This document shows, piece after piece, positions 1 to 11,420 of a stretch of DNA of 64,000 nt. Both the position numbers and the translations under genes were made by a program. The notes under the pieces were generated by a model, which saw only the letters and a list, made by a program, of their open reading frames with translations, was not told the DNA's origin and ran no database searches. Origin of the DNA: Sclerodactyla briareus. Lineage: Eukaryota > Echinodermata > Holothuroidea > Dendrochirotida > Sclerodactylidae. Location: positions 1-64,000 of the forward strand of contig JAODTK010005043.1 of the NCBI GenBank assembly GCA_026419785.1, written 5' to 3'. Positions within the stretch are counted from its first letter, which is position 1, and every line of letters starts with the position of its first letter.

Positions 1-908
1 AACACTATTTTGTCCAGAAATTCCTAAAATGTGATTGATAAAATGCTCAGATATTAGTTCTGGAACATGTGGTTTGTGTTCTAACCACCATTCAACATGT
101 TAATGGTATCTATGTTTAGCATTTGATTTTTGGCTGCCTGCCTTTTCTCACTGGATCCACAAAAATTGCTTGGAATCACTAGTAGAATTAACGTCATCTG
201 CAGCGGATGCCGCGGGGATGCTAGGATGTAGAGCAATTGTGCCTATGAGAGGACCCAATGGGGCATGTGGATAAGGATGGTCATAAAGTGAATGTTGTAG
301 ACCCCTTTTTGCTACCTCGGCGACAAAGTAGGTGTAGGTACGTGGGCTGCATGTTGTAGCTTATAACAAGATCAACAGGATCAAGCTCAGGGCGGGGAAA
401 AATTCAAAGAGTGCATCGTCCTCACACGCGAAATCCTGTCATCGAACGCTGCACCTTCCAAACAAAACCTTTGTGCGTAGCTCCATGTTACATATCAGTG
501 AGTGTTGGACTCCAGTGGAAAGACATAGAGAAGATTGAGGAAAATAAGCATTCCTGCTGAAAGGGTTATGTAGCACTAAAACCAGAGGGACGAGAGAGGG
601 TTTCCGAATGAGAAGGGCATGCAGCGCCAGGGCGTCCCCTAAGCAATTTTCTTTTACCATGTTAGTTGGGAGAAATATCCGCTATACAGTTGCGTAATGA
701 TCGCGGTATTCCAGGGGTTTCCTGTTGGAAATGTTAACATTAAATTATCTGTGTATGCGGGGACACGACTATATTCTTGTGAAATGGACACAAAACTGAC
801 CAATTGTTGAGGAGGGTGTTTCCGTATGAGATTTTGAGGCAATTTGCTACACGACTATTTCTTGGAAAAAGTCACCCAACTGACCAATTGTTGATTCGGA
901 TGATCCGT
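1..908. other. Non-coding stretch, no gene recognised
   Basis: No convincing exon or RNA gene is visible. The only open frames are short, lack splice context and have no recognisable motif. The sole internal structure is a degenerate duplication near 763-894, listed separately. The right edge runs into an interspersed repeat. Confidence 0.5.
763..894. repeat. Degenerate tandem duplication, ~85 bp period
   Basis: ACACGACTAT occurs at 763-772 and 849-858. ACTGACCAATTGTTGA occurs at 795-810 and 879-894. Both pairs are offset by 84-86 bp in the same order, so an ~85 bp segment was duplicated and has since diverged. Confidence 0.7.
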
Positions 909-1672
909 GTTTTGCAGCAGGGGCGTCAGAGCGGTTTGAAAAGTGGGGGACACATCGATTGCAAATAACCATCTAAGCCGAGCGCAACCCATCGGTTGGC
1001 GCGAATCGTACGACGAAAATTTCAGATTTTCATAACCTCAAGATCGACGGAAACGGCATCTGCCAGGCTCAATAGTATCCAGGGGTCTACCGAACGGTCA
1101 CTGGTGGGATCAACAGATCAAAGGGGAAATGCCAAGGCGTACGGGTCCATTCCTATTTAGGGAGCAGAAAAATTGGTGAACCCAAATTTGACAAGTCAGT
1201 AATTAGAAACCACCAGCGCGCGGCGAAGCGCGCGAAAAAAAATGTATGCATGTGTTCCGGGCATTGTATCAAAATAAGTCTGAGCATTCTTTTTACTTGC
1301 CTTTTTCCTTTTCTCCCAAATTTTTCACGATTTCGCCCAAATTTTTAATCTTCAGAGAGATTTGGGGGGGGGGGGGGGCAGCGGGCCCCGAGGCTTCTGG
1401 AAATTAATCGGGTGAACAAAATGATTGAAGCATTATACATCGCAATATTTAGCCTACAAAGCCTGGAAGAAGAACGTCATTGCGCGCGAAACAATTGAAA
1501 AATTATGCACTATTGGCTATTCGGTTTGAATTTCGAAGAACTCGGTATAAAACATGAGTAATCCTTCGGAATTCGGTCCCAGTCGGGTCCAGATCTTCAC
1601 CAGCGGACCACACCGGGCTAGAATTAGTGGATTAGGACATTTCCAACGCGATTATGTTCGGTAGACAAAATG
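909..1672 (+). repeat. Interspersed repeat family C, copy 1
   Basis: This segment aligns over most of its length with 38567-39374 in the same orientation. Landmarks in the same order are: the gggcgtc...gtggggg-acacat start; a unit with GGCGCGA..CGTAC and CGGAAACGGCA; the palindrome-like GCGCG-GCGAA-GCGCGCG; a G tract followed by CCGAGGCTTCTG; and the closing CAACGCGAT...GTTCGGTAGACAA. The early unit resembles the ~197 bp monomer of the inverted arrays at 22.4-24.8 kb, so the family is mosaic. No coding capacity is evident. The 15-base G tract at 1364-1378 may be unreliable in length. Confidence 0.8.
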
Positions 1673-1904
1673 GAATTAGTTAGGTGATACAAAATCAGGC
1701 TGTGCCATATTCATTTCCTTATTCCGGCGGAAAAGTGGGGGGGGGAGGGGAACAAAGATATTATATCCCCCAACTTTTGAAGTGAGTGGCCTCCCCCACC
1801 CCCGACCCCAGTGCCCACACCCCTGTTGACGTCCATAGTATTTTGGATTTTGAAGATTTAGCAATTTGCGGCTTGAAAGTAATATCAGCAATATCTTGAG
1901 TATA

Positions 1905-2627
1905 TCCCCGCGCAGGAGTTGGTCCGGGGAATTATGGTTTGGGGTGTAGCCGCCGCCACCGCGCCGTCCCAGGCTCCGCCGCCGCCGCGGAAAACTTTAG
2001 GTGTAGCGCATAACTCTTAACTTCGTTATCCGGTTGCTCTGAAAACTTGGTACACATGTCCGCCCTAGTAAAATCTCGGATGAGTTCGAACGTGGCCATC
2101 ACTGCAATACTGGGGGACGCTAATTTGCATAAATTATGCGAAATTTTAAGTTAGGCGGTCTGACCAACTTGGTGGTAGGGACTTAGTTAATCTCGAAAAA
2201 TGTGGAGGGCATTCAAGGTCATCGAAGGTCAAAGTTACGGAATTAGCGATTTTTAAAAAAAAAATCAGATTTGACGAACTTGGTGGTAGGGACTAGAGTT
2301 GATCCGGAAAAAATGTGAGGTCATCTTAGGTCATTGAAGGTCAATTTGAAGCGAATTTACGCGAGTTTCCTAACTTTGTTAGATGTGAACGAAACTTGGT
2401 GGTTAGGGACTACATTATTCCTCCAAAGTTCGAAGTCATTACAAAGCCATCTTGAGATAACTTGGCATAATCATGTGCCATTTACTTCATGGATACAAAC
2501 AAAACTTGGTGGAGAAGGTTACTGGTTTCGACCAAAATGGGGGTCTTATGGGTGTTAGATACTTCTGACAATGATTGCTCAAAAGCGGTGATATACAAGT
2601 AGGCGGTTTACACGATACACATTCTAG
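1905..2627 (+). mobile_element. Helitron-like non-autonomous element, copy H1, apparently full length
   Basis: The 5' end is TCCCCGCGCAGG directly after GTATA. A conserved subterminal ATTATGGTTTGGGGTGTAG and a GC-rich block of GCCGCC repeats follow. The interior has ~120 bp sub-repeats, each with an AACTTGGTGG motif, a GTGGAGG-type motif and 'GGTCAtnGAAGGTC'. The 3' end has GGCGG-TTTAC (right hairpin arm decayed), a short spacer, then CTAG at 2624-2627 followed by T. The A|TC start and CTRR|T end with an upstream hairpin are the structural hallmarks of Helitrons. No Rep/helicase frame is present. Confidence 0.78.
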
Positions 2628-3214
2628 TTCCCATGGGTGCGACGATACTACTCAGGTGCGCAGGTAGCCAAACTTCTTCTCAATACAATATTACTATTTC
2701 ACGTGACCCTATCCGAGCTCTATGGTGTCAGGTTCCAACGATATGGAGGATCGTAATTTTACTTTAGTATTTGCCGAAGTTTTCGCGAAATAATTCTGAA
2801 TATGTGGTCTTAGCGTATTCTAATCCTCATGACAAAATTACTATAGTGAAAAGCTTTGGTGTGATACAGTTTGGGGATTCTACAACCCCCCCCCCCCCAC
2901 CCAGATACTTTTTTAATAGGAATCATTAGTTGTTTGAATGATTTAGGATGGAAAAACAGTATAGATTCAAAAAATGTGTATAAACAATCAGCAAAAGATG
3001 GTGAGCTGAATATGGTTAATGTGAGTGACAATGGAAGTGATAAACTACGGGATTAGGGTATAGTGATCAATACGTAATGGAAAACTATTATTTGACTATT
3101 TTCTATAAAAACAAAAATGTCGGTAAGCAATTTCACCAATTTGTATCCGTTGTGAATGTCGAGGGAAGATTTAGTGAAGAAATGAATGTGAATTGAAAGA
3201 ATGAATTTATCATA
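2628..3214. other. Spacer without recognised gene
   Basis: AT-rich sequence between two Helitron-like copies, with a 13-base C run at about 2886-2898. Overlapping short frames on both strands around 2810-3056 have low-complexity content and no domain signature, so none is called. Confidence 0.45.
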
Positions 3215-3490
3215 TCCCCACATGGGGATTTTATCGTTGTATCCGCCAAGCGTTTGCCCGCCGCCGACTGTCTCCGTCTCCGCCGGAAAATATTCGTGTT
3301 AACGCGTACCCTCCACGCAGTGTCGATTGGCTTGAAACTTCGCCACCATGTTATCGCGATAAAAATCTGGGATGAGTGCGAAAGTGGGGCGTTGCCGCAC
3401 CACCACGAGAGGCCGCCATCTTTTTGACGAACAATTCTCCGCTGATTGCGCGTTTAGGAGCATGGCGATCGTTTAAGGGCTTTGTTTATT
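3215..3490 (+). mobile_element. Helitron-like element, 5' fragment H2 (variant interior)
   Basis: It begins TCCCCACATGGGG after a TCATA flank. It then has a degenerate ATCGTTGTA box and the GC-rich CCGCCGCC block seen in H1. After ~200 bp the interior changes to a type shared, in reverse complement, with the copy at 26468-27132: the GCGCGTTT..GAGCATGGCGATCGTT segment. The CTAG-hairpin 3' end is absent, so this is a truncated copy. The right boundary is approximate. Confidence 0.6.
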
Positions 3491-3649
3491 GTTTATCAGG
3501 CTGTCACAGACCACTCCGTATGATGATTCATGCACTATATTCGTTTGTACCAAACTCCCTATCCACCCGAAGCTTAAGGTACTGAAGGATTCCAGTTACC
3601 TGGCGACCGTCGAGCAATGGCCGGAGGAAAAAGGCCTATAGAAATTTAG

Positions 3650-3850
3650 GGGAGGGGGGGGGAGAGAATGAGAAGCAGACCAAACTTTTGATGAATTGCT
3701 GGGGCTACTATCTAAGCGGAGCGCCACCATGTTGGCGCGTAAATAAACGTAAAGTGGTTAAAGGCGTTTTAAAGAGAATTTTGGGTTTTACAAACCCCCG
3801 GATGGCCGGAAACGGCACTTCCTGAGCGTTGTGTGAGCGATATGTTAACC
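3650..3850 (+). repeat. Solo unit related to the ~197 bp monomer
   Basis: It contains TAAGCGGAGCGCCACCATG, TTGGCGCG, AACCCCCGGATGGCCGGAAA and CGGCACTTCCTGAGC in order. The same string of landmarks appears at 38620-38740 and in the units at 23.9-24.8 kb. It is a single dispersed copy, not an array. Both ends are approximate. Confidence 0.6.
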
Positions 3851-6164
3851 AGACATTAAAACTGGGGTCATGTCTTGCATGCAAATCGTTAGTTTATATA
3901 AGAATGTAGTAGTGAAGGATGGATTAATGCATATTCCAAGGTTTGGCAGACAGAAATTCCCGCTGAGAGTGACCAGGAAGAGGAAGAAAGCGGATGACGG
4001 AGAAAGGCGAGGTCACACCTTAGCACCCCCCTCCCCCATCTTAAAAAAAGGGGGGGGGGGGGAAAATCGACTTCGTCTTCATTACGGTGAATTCAAGGGC
4101 CATGATCGAGAATGAGTAATTATGAGCTCACCCAGATAGCCCCTTTCCCGCCCCCAGTTGGCCATCCCACTGTGCGTCACGGGGTTAGCTATCGGATGGC
4201 AGTCTGATATGGTTTAGGTCGACTCCCGTAGGTGGGACGAACCAAACACTGAAAGAATAACATGTTTTAACATTTGGTTTCCTCGCATTATACAATACTT
4301 GACCAACTAAGTGAAAAAATTATTACGTAGTTTGAGAAACACAAACGTGGGAAAATTGGGTCTTTGAAACGTACGGTAACAACTTTTTCACCTGGTGATT
4401 GAAGTGCTGAAAAAACAGGGATCAGATTCCAAAATATGTTATTGTGTTATCGCCCAACATATATGTAAGCGAATTTTATAGTGATTTACAGTATACAGTT
4501 TGATAACTAAATCAGTGTTTTGGGTCTTATTTGTTTGAAAGTACGTAATACCTAAAGCCATTACTGCAAGATGGCTAAATGATAAAGTCATTCACAGGAC
4601 ATGTCATTTGGGGGTATTTCTTCCTGTCCTCATAAGCTGAACAAAAATGCAAGCATCACTTTTATATTTTTAATATAAGGACTAACATTTTCAAATGAGT
4701 CCCACTTGTTGCCGAGTATTGTGGCTTGTGAGATACATACAGTGGTGATTATTGTCCATCTTGAACAATCTAGTAGGCCTAGTCAAGAGACTACATTACC
4801 GGCAGTCGTATCACTTGCATTTGCCAAAAATGTTGACTCGAGTTTCCTTCTTGTTGACGAAGGTTAGCGCGCAGCTCAAGAGTATCTAGTCGATATAGAA
4901 CTGACTGCCTGGTGAACATAGGTAAGTTATACAGATTCGCAACAAGCTGTGAATATCGTAGACCGGGCCGGCAAACGGGTCTTCGGTACGTCACATTTGT
5001 GAACCTTGCGAAAGGATACAGTTTTACATTATTTAGGCCTGTGATAATCTATTGTCTATATTCCATCGTTTTCAGCCAGTTCGATAATTATATTTAATCG
5101 TCAAGGTTGGTGTTAATTTTCACATTTCAAATTTCAAATTGGTCTCAAATTTAGAGTACGGTCCCCCACTTCGTTTTTTTTTGGGGGGGGGAGGAAAGCG
5201 CTCCCCCGTACCCCCCGCTTGCGATGACTATGCCGGTCCAAGGTGTCAAGTTGGAAAATTGGGCTCTCTACTCGCCATTGATCATCAGTACAATATGCTA
5301 CAGTCCTATAACTCAGATAGTTAATGAAGAGAAAGTTGGTCCTAAAGTTTTGTTTATAATGTATTTAACAATAGCAACATCTCGCATGCGCGAACTGCGC
5401 TGGATAATTGGAACGTGTTTCACAAATGGAAACTCTTGATTGGCAGAAGAAAATATCGTGTGCCGTGTGGCACTGTGATAAATAAGTTGAGATACTTCTT
5501 AAGTCCGTTTTTCAGTCAGTCAGTATACGTTTATTCATATAGAATCGTATTCCATTCTTTTATAAGCAGAATGAATATCAACAGCTACCTCGAGTATTTG
5601 CAACCCTTTTGTTTTTGCAGTGGGATTCAGTATCGAAACACTAAAGGCGGCTTGCACACCGGCGCGCGAGCGAATGCGCCGCAATCGACCGCGACGCGAA
5701 GCGTTTTTTCGATTGAAATGATTTCAACTTTTGGTCGCTTGTCGCGAGGTCGCGAGGATTATTTTTCGGTGACCAATCATCGCGCTCTGTAATATAACAT
5801 GGAGGTATTAGGTAAATGCCCATCTATCGTTATAGCAACGTGGATTATTATGGAGGTATTAGAAGGAACCGGGGATGGTATTACCGGTTGGGAATGGACT
5901 GCTCCAGAACAAAATGAGAAATTTATGCGTGATTGTCACTATTAGATAGGAGCGAGAGTGGAAGCCGAAAAGAAGAAAAGAACGAAAAAGTACAATCAAA
6001 ATGAAGTGAGCAGATAGGATAGAGGAAGCGGCGTCACGTGTATTACAGGGGCCTGGGTGCATGTCCTTCCCCCGTCCTTGCCCATCAGCTTCGGCCAGAA
6101 AAAAATGGAAGCAAGTAGTCCCAAACAACACTAAACTCAACTTCGTTTCGGCTCTCTAATACAG
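3851..6164. other. Spacer, no gene recognised
   Basis: No domain-bearing frame is seen. G runs occur at 4050-4062 and about 5183-5191. The 5640-5790 part is locally GC-rich with repeated CGCGA, GCGAAGCG and GTCGCG words. ATGGAGGTATTAG occurs twice (about 5799 and 5849), a short direct repeat. A 125-residue frame at 5415-5792 runs through this GC-rich patch but shows no recognisable motif and no splice support, so it is not called. Confidence 0.4.
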
Positions 6165-6200
6165 ATCAACTTCTATGTTGGATTTATCGATGACATAATG
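6165..6200 (+). CDS. Possible 36-bp micro-exon (hypothetical)
   Basis: A pyrimidine-rich tract ending TAATACAG precedes the segment, and a consensus donor (ATG|GTAAGTGAT) follows immediately. The 36 bases form 12 open codons reading INFYVGFIDDIM. A good acceptor, an open frame divisible by three and a strong donor so close together are suggestive. However, so short a segment can arise by chance, and no partner exon was found nearby. Function unknown. Confidence 0.2.
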
Positions 6201-6268
6201 GTAAGTGATTTAGACAGTGTATAGTTTATTACATATAAATGATATTACCGATAAATGACAAAATATCT

Positions 6269-6890
6269 CATTAGAATATTCAGCCCCTTGAACGGTGGAC
6301 AAGTGAACAGGGCCGATCGGCCGATTCAATGACATAAAAATCAAGACGCTTCTCCCAAGGGGATATCTCTTTGACCCAGACGGAGGTATTTAAGCTTGAA
6401 GTGGTTTTTTCAATTGTACTGGGAAAGGATATTTTTTTGAGCGTGATGAAACTCAAACAGCAACAATTGAGGGGCTAAGAACTGACAAATGAATGTCTTG
6501 AGGAAATAGTATGGGATACATATTTTTTCCCAGGAAACATTCCTCACAGGAAACGTACAAATACGAAGGAGCATCGGCCGCACAGATCCACTGTTCAAAC
6601 TTCGAAACACGGATTTCATATAAACTTTTTTGAGTCCGTCGTTTCTGTCGAAATTGACCATGTTGAACCGATTATGTCGATCATTAAACGTTTATTTCAG
6701 TCTATAATTTGCCAGCGATCCGAATTCGACCTCGGAAATGAGAGAATGCGGATAATTCAATAATTTTTATTTGATTAGTACTAGAAGAATTCTCAGTCAG
6801 TCGTAAGAAACACAACGAATTGGTTACCGGTCGCTAAGGCCGGTGGGTCATTGGCTATGGCATTCGGTTCAAGGGGCTCGTTCTGTAATG
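6269..6890 (+). mobile_element. Non-autonomous TIR element (MITE-like), copy T1
   Basis: The left end reads CATTAGAATATTC then AGCCCCTTGAACGG. The reverse complement of the right end reads CATTACAGAACG then AGCCCCTTGAACCG. These are imperfect terminal inverted repeats of about 27 bp sharing an exact AGCCCCTTGAAC core. The whole ~620 bp segment aligns with 31135-31714, which has the same ends. No transposase frame is visible, so it is probably mobilised in trans. The target-site duplication is unclear (possibly TC-type, 2-3 bp). Confidence 0.75.
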
Positions 6891-7559
6891 TCCTGCGCGC
6901 GCCACGAAACACACATCTGAGCGTTAAAAACATCGCCCGCCGGTGTGAAAGTTCCTGCCACCCTTTTTATGCGCGCGTCGTGTCGTGTCGCGTCGCGTCG
7001 CGCTCGGTGTGATGTGGCTGGTGTTGTGAAAGCGCTTAAGCCGGTGGTTACTAATCTAGTGCACAAGCTCACCCGGCAAAACCTTAGGGGAGAATAGACG
7101 AGATTCGGCCTTGTTCGTCGGATTCCCCCCCATTGAAAATTGAAATGAAACTTATTCATCCCATGTTTTCGGATGTTAATTTTGTTGATAAGTATAGGGA
7201 ATCTGTGTAGTAGTTTGGTGTTGGCAGGAGTCCGTCATTCTTCGGAAGGGGAGTTTCGAAATCGTTCTGCACACTGTACGTTCAACGTTGAACTGTCATT
7301 CCCTATGACCTTTGCCACAAAATATCATGGTCATGTCATTTAAAGGACAAACTGAAGGCCAAATTTAACAGGGGCTTATTCAATTAGCTGGATGATAGAA
7401 AAACTGAATTGCGTCAGTCCAAACCGGAAGTCATAGGAAGTGCCGTTACGAGTAAGTAATAATAATTTGAAGTTTGTGTTTTGTTGAAGCATGTGTTATG
7501 CGCACGACGAAAGCATCCCCATCATGCAATAATTGTGATGTCATAAATGCCACACCATG
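6891..7559. other. Spacer with GTCGC-rich patch
   Basis: Immediately right of the TIR element there is a GC-rich stretch at about 6955-7010 with short GTCGT/GTCGC iterations. The rest is ordinary sequence without an identifiable gene. A 96-residue minus-strand frame across 6869-7159 is a by-product of the iterated words (RRDATRHDAR-like peptide). Confidence 0.4.
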
Positions 7560-7905
7560 TTGAACGGTTTCCGTTTTCTATGAAATTCAACAGTAATTTC
7601 ATTCGGAAAAAATTTATTTATGGGGAGAAGGATTGACTGTAGTGGGTTGGTAGGTGGTGATGGTCGTTACTAATTTAGTGTGAGAAAGTCAACAGAACTT
7701 CTGCCTAAACGAGTGACTTATTCTACGAAATGAAACAATCAATATACATAACATTTAATTCCTGTGTGTCCGTGTGACGTCCTGCGTTATTGCGTAATAG
7801 GGATTCTCCCCAAATTCTCAGCATAATGGACCTAACTTTGGAGGCCATTAACTCCTCATAGGAACATCGAATTGATATGAGGTTTAGACCTATATATAGA
7901 TAGAT
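7560..7905 (+). repeat. Interspersed repeat family B, copy 1
   Basis: It aligns in the same orientation with 16540-16870. Shared strings in order include AACAGAACT-CTGC, GACGTCNTGCGTTATT, TCTCCCCAA-TTCT, GCATAATGG-ACTAA and GAACATCG-ATGA. Identity is moderate with frequent small indels. No terminal inverted repeats or poly(A) were defined, so the element class is undetermined. Confidence 0.65.
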
Positions 7906-7947
7906 AGATTGCCAGGTTAAGAATGAATGCGAATTTACGAAACCCGC

Positions 7948-7955
<8 letters not shown>

Positions 7956-7983
<28 letters not shown>
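7956..7983 (+). repeat. 28-base poly(A) tract
   Basis: An uninterrupted A run. It lies about 50 bp after the family B repeat and could be a retroelement tail, although copy 2 at 16.9 kb has no such tail. It may equally be a simple homopolymer. Confidence 0.7.
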
Positions 7984-7986
<3 letters not shown>

Positions 7987-8311
7987 AAGTTCAGAGAATA
8001 ACCAACGAAGTACAGTGAATTATGGTGGTGATTAAGAGGACTATCGAGTATCTTCAGTTCCTATAATTATACCAGTTATGCAACCTCGTGGGATATTTTT
8101 TTTTTTTCTCATCTACAATCATTCGTAATCTTTCGCGTTTCCGATGTTGTTTGTATGCATGACGCACTACAAGAGGCCAATGACATTTATTTTTTATATT
8201 CAGTATATTATATACTTACTTACTATTAATCACCCTACTACTTACGAATTGTAAAATATGTTTTGCGAATTCCATAGGTTCAATCGTCGCGTGACACCAC
8301 AGGATATAAAA

Positions 8312-8450
8312 CTAGAATGTCGGCGGAGTAAACCGCCAGCGGCTATATCCCCGCATTCTCTTATTCAAGAAATTTGGAATGAACCGGATAATATCGTGGA
8401 AGGAAGAAGACATTATAGACTGTGAACGACAACGTGTACAGGTAATGGGT
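8312..8450 (-). mobile_element. Helitron-like 3' end fragment
   Basis: On the minus strand this reads GGCGGTTTACTCCGCC (hairpin), CGACATT, CTAG, then T, matching the 3' terminus of the family. Only the terminal ~60-140 bp is recognisable. It abuts an oppositely oriented copy starting near 8457, so it may have been disrupted by that insertion or be an independent truncated copy. Confidence 0.6.
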
Positions 8451-8456
8451 TATTAT

Positions 8457-9393
8457 ACCCAATTCGGGGCATTATTATGGTTTTGTTTGGCTTCGCCCGC
8501 CCGCCGGTCCGCGTCCGCGTACGCCGCGTCCGCCGGTGTCCGCGCGTCCGCGTCTCCCGCCGGCGTTTCTTGTTAGCCAATAACTCTCCAACACTCGTGT
8601 CCGTTGAGCCGAAACTTGGCACACATGTCGCCTTAGTAAATCTCGGATAATGAGTCGAAAGTGGCGCGTCGCCACATGAACGGCGTCCGCTAATTTGCAT
8701 CCTTTCCACGTTGGAAAAATTTTCCCGTGAGCGCAATAACTCTTTTTTAAGCTTTATACGATGATCTGAAACTTGATACACTTGTCTTTGCAGGTTCTTG
8801 TAGGGTTGTTGAAAATCTGGAGAGTGTCGGAATGGGGCTCGACTGCAATGTGGGGGCCGCTAATTTGCCAAATTGTCGCGAAATTCTCAAGTTAGTGGGA
8901 TTTGAACGATACTTGGTGGGTAGGGAGTAGGATAGTGATCCCGGAAAATGTGGAGGTATTTCCAAGGTCATCAAAGCGCAAATTTGGCGAAATGTATGAC
9001 GTTTTCCAAACTTTGTCAGATTTTTAAACAAACTGGTGGGAACGAACTATAGTTGAATCCCAAGAATGTGGAGGTCATTTTCAAGGTCCATCGGATGGAG
9101 AAACTTGCAAAATTTATGCGAAGTTCCAAACTTTGTTCAGATTTTGAGCGAAACTTGGTGGATAGGGGGTACATTTGTTAGGAAGTCATTTCAAATCCAT
9201 CATGTGTCAAATTTGCCATAATCATGTGCCTATTAACACCATGGGATTAAACAAAACTTGGTGGATGAAGTTTGAAGTTTGTCTTGGTTTCTGACCAAAA
9301 GGGGTCTTTATGGGGTGTTAGATACTTCTTCCAATGAGTGCTCAAAAGTGGCGGATATACACGGGGGCGGTTTGCCCGCCTACACATGTCTAG
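8457..9393 (+). mobile_element. Helitron-like non-autonomous element, copy H3
   Basis: The 5' end (TTATA|CCC..TTCGGGGC, then ATTATTATGG) has lost the TC dinucleotide but keeps the subterminal box. A long GCC/GTCCGC block follows, then ~110-130 bp sub-repeats with AACTTGGTGG and ATGTGGAGGT motifs. The 3' end is the clearest in the window: GGCGGTTTGCCCGCC, TACACATGT, CTAG at 9390-9393, then T. CpG-rich open frames over 8413-8781 derive from the GCC block and are not genes. Confidence 0.78.
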
Positions 9394-9589
9394 TTCCCAG
9401 AATCACGTAATTGTATGAGGCAACCCTACCGCCCCGGACAAAGTGCGTCCTTAACTAAGCACATTTATTTCACGATTCGAGCTTTTAACACATGACCACC
9501 CGACAGGATGTCAATATTCAGGTCAGAGGTCAAACACATTGCAGTGTGATGTTATGAAAAAAAGATTAAAATCATCATTTGACGGATCA

Positions 9590-10402
9590 GGACAACTAAT
9601 ATGCACCGTAAGTCCCACAAATTACCCTCAGTGATCTTGATGCTGTTGAATACATATAGGGATGGGTAGTAGTAGGTCCTATGCACAAAGTTTCGTCAAA
9701 AATTCCTAAAAGTTTGAGAAAATAATGCAGTACTTATTTAATTATGCTAAGATAGTAATATTAAACACACATAATGATGACATTCAGTGATTTCAACGCA
9801 ATTGAATAAATTTATCGGGACTGTTAGAAGGTCCTATCACCAAGTTTCGTGAGAATTAACAAAAGTTTATAAATTTGCTAATTGCTAAAGGGGCCAACTA
9901 GTATGCCAAATTAGTCATGCAAAGCTGACCTTCATTGACCTCGGCCACATTAGGAAAATTCATCGGCAATGATAGTTTGCCCTATTCACCAAGCTTTCAT
10001 GAATATCCATTGAAGTTTGAATGAAATATCACATACATTATGCTATAATTAGGCTACTGGCCAAAGAAATGCAAACTTGACCTAGAATGGGGACCTTGAA
10101 ATGGTCGCCATGTTTTTCGCTTCCAACAATACCCCACAACACCACCCTTCTGTAAATCGCCCAAAATTGAAAATTTGCCGAAAAACCTGAAAATAGAGGG
10201 CACCAAATATACGATTATAGCCCATTTCGAAATATCGAGTTTTCACTCATACGGACATGTGTACAAGTTTTGGGTCAATCGAGATATAACGTGTTTAAGA
10301 ATGAGAGCGCTAACGCCTAAAGTTTCGGCGCGCGGAGACGGCGGGCAACACGCGCCAAACCATAACAAGTCCCCGACACTTACAGTGGATAGTTGCAGGG
10401 GA
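9590..10402 (-). mobile_element. Helitron-like element, copy H4, 3' truncated
   Basis: On the minus strand the element starts TCCCCTGCAAC after ATTATA, then the TTGTTATGGTTTGG box and a GCGCC-rich block. The part 10085-10402 aligns well with other copies (ACATGTGTACAAGTTT, GCGCTAACGCC). Further left, ~115 bp iterations with 'CACCAAGTTTCGTGAGAA' and 'GGTCCTAT' suggest a divergent interior. No hairpin-CTAG end was found, so the left boundary is uncertain. Confidence 0.6.
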
Positions 10403-11376
10403 TATAATAATGTGTATTGTGACATCTCAGAGGCTCTGGTGTTGGTGGTTTAACGTGTCAAGTCAATCAAGTGTATTCCAGCAAGGAATCACATTATGCA
10501 CATCTATGTGTATACAATTCAACGACAGAGACCCTAAACTGCCAAGACAGAATGCCAACCAACCCATGTTTGCCACAAAAACAAGTGAAACGTCATCGGC
10601 AGGATATTTATTTGATCCCTGGTAGCACGGCAGACAGGACAATTGTTGGATGGCCAAAGGTCGACGTATGGCTTCTCAAGTTTCACCAACCGCAGAGCGA
10701 TTGTCACGGTGCAAGATTCCCAGTACTCAGAAGTTTAGAACCAACAAAAACACTCCCAAATAATGAGATCAAATCCATGCCTTTGTTGGGGGGTTACGGT
10801 GATAATAATTCATTCAAATATACTTTCCATATGAGAATCACTGTGTCATGGGCAAGCAGAGAAGAAACTCTATTTCGAATAAGTAGGAAGTTCCATATAG
10901 TGTCAATCTCAAAGACTTCCTCAAGTGTTTCGCCTTCTCAAATAACGACGCCAGCGCCATACATACCATAACCGCGATTTATAAAGTTGACTCTCTTCCT
11001 GTTGGAAATTTCGAAATACCCTCATGCTCGCGGCAGCTGACAGGAATTGATTCGACCTGAACCTCACTAGGGAAAGCAGGCGAACGAACCAACGCAGGTT
11101 TTTTTTTGTAAAGGGATTTGGTGCATACATTGATCGGACTGCCGCGGGCATTACACTTATCAGAATTTACGGTGAAGTTCACCAAAAGATCTGGGAAACT
11201 TTGTTTTAGCAAGGACACTGATGATTTGTTGAGGCCTGCCGAACCGAAAGTTATTCCACTAATTTGGAACAATTTCGTGTAGCTCCGTAAGCGTTGGTTG
11301 TTTAGGGGAGGCCGTCAAGCAGTATAACAATAATGGCCCCCACCCCCCCCATTCGAGGTGATGTTGAATTGAGTTG
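10403..11376. other. Spacer with a 166-codon plus-strand open frame of unknown status
   Basis: An open frame runs 10471-10971 on the plus strand. Its product has no signal peptide, clear membrane span or recognisable motif, and no donor site follows it. One frame of this length is expected by chance in 64 kb at this base composition, so it is not called as a gene. The minus strand over 10921-11272 has overlapping frames, also unrecognised. Confidence 0.35.
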
Positions 11377-11420
11377 ACCCACCGAACTAAAAATAGAGGT
11401 CTTTTTTTAGTTCGGTGGGT
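11377..11420. repeat. Perfect 17-bp inverted repeat (hairpin)
   Basis: ACCCACCGAACTAAAAA at 11377-11393 is exactly complementary to TTTTTAGTTCGGTGGGT at 11404-11420, with a 10-base loop. It could be a recent palindromic duplication, the tip of a small foldback element, or a transcribed hairpin. A microRNA precursor would normally have a longer stem with mismatches. Confidence 0.8.

Noticed and set aside
8413-8781. Arginine-rich open frames with GC-rich codons
   Set aside because: They fall in the GCC-rich block of a Helitron-like copy, and the same block in other copies is not open in a consistent frame.
10471-10971. 166-codon open frame as a gene
   Set aside because: No motif, no splice donor, no promoter context; one such frame is expected by chance in a window this size.
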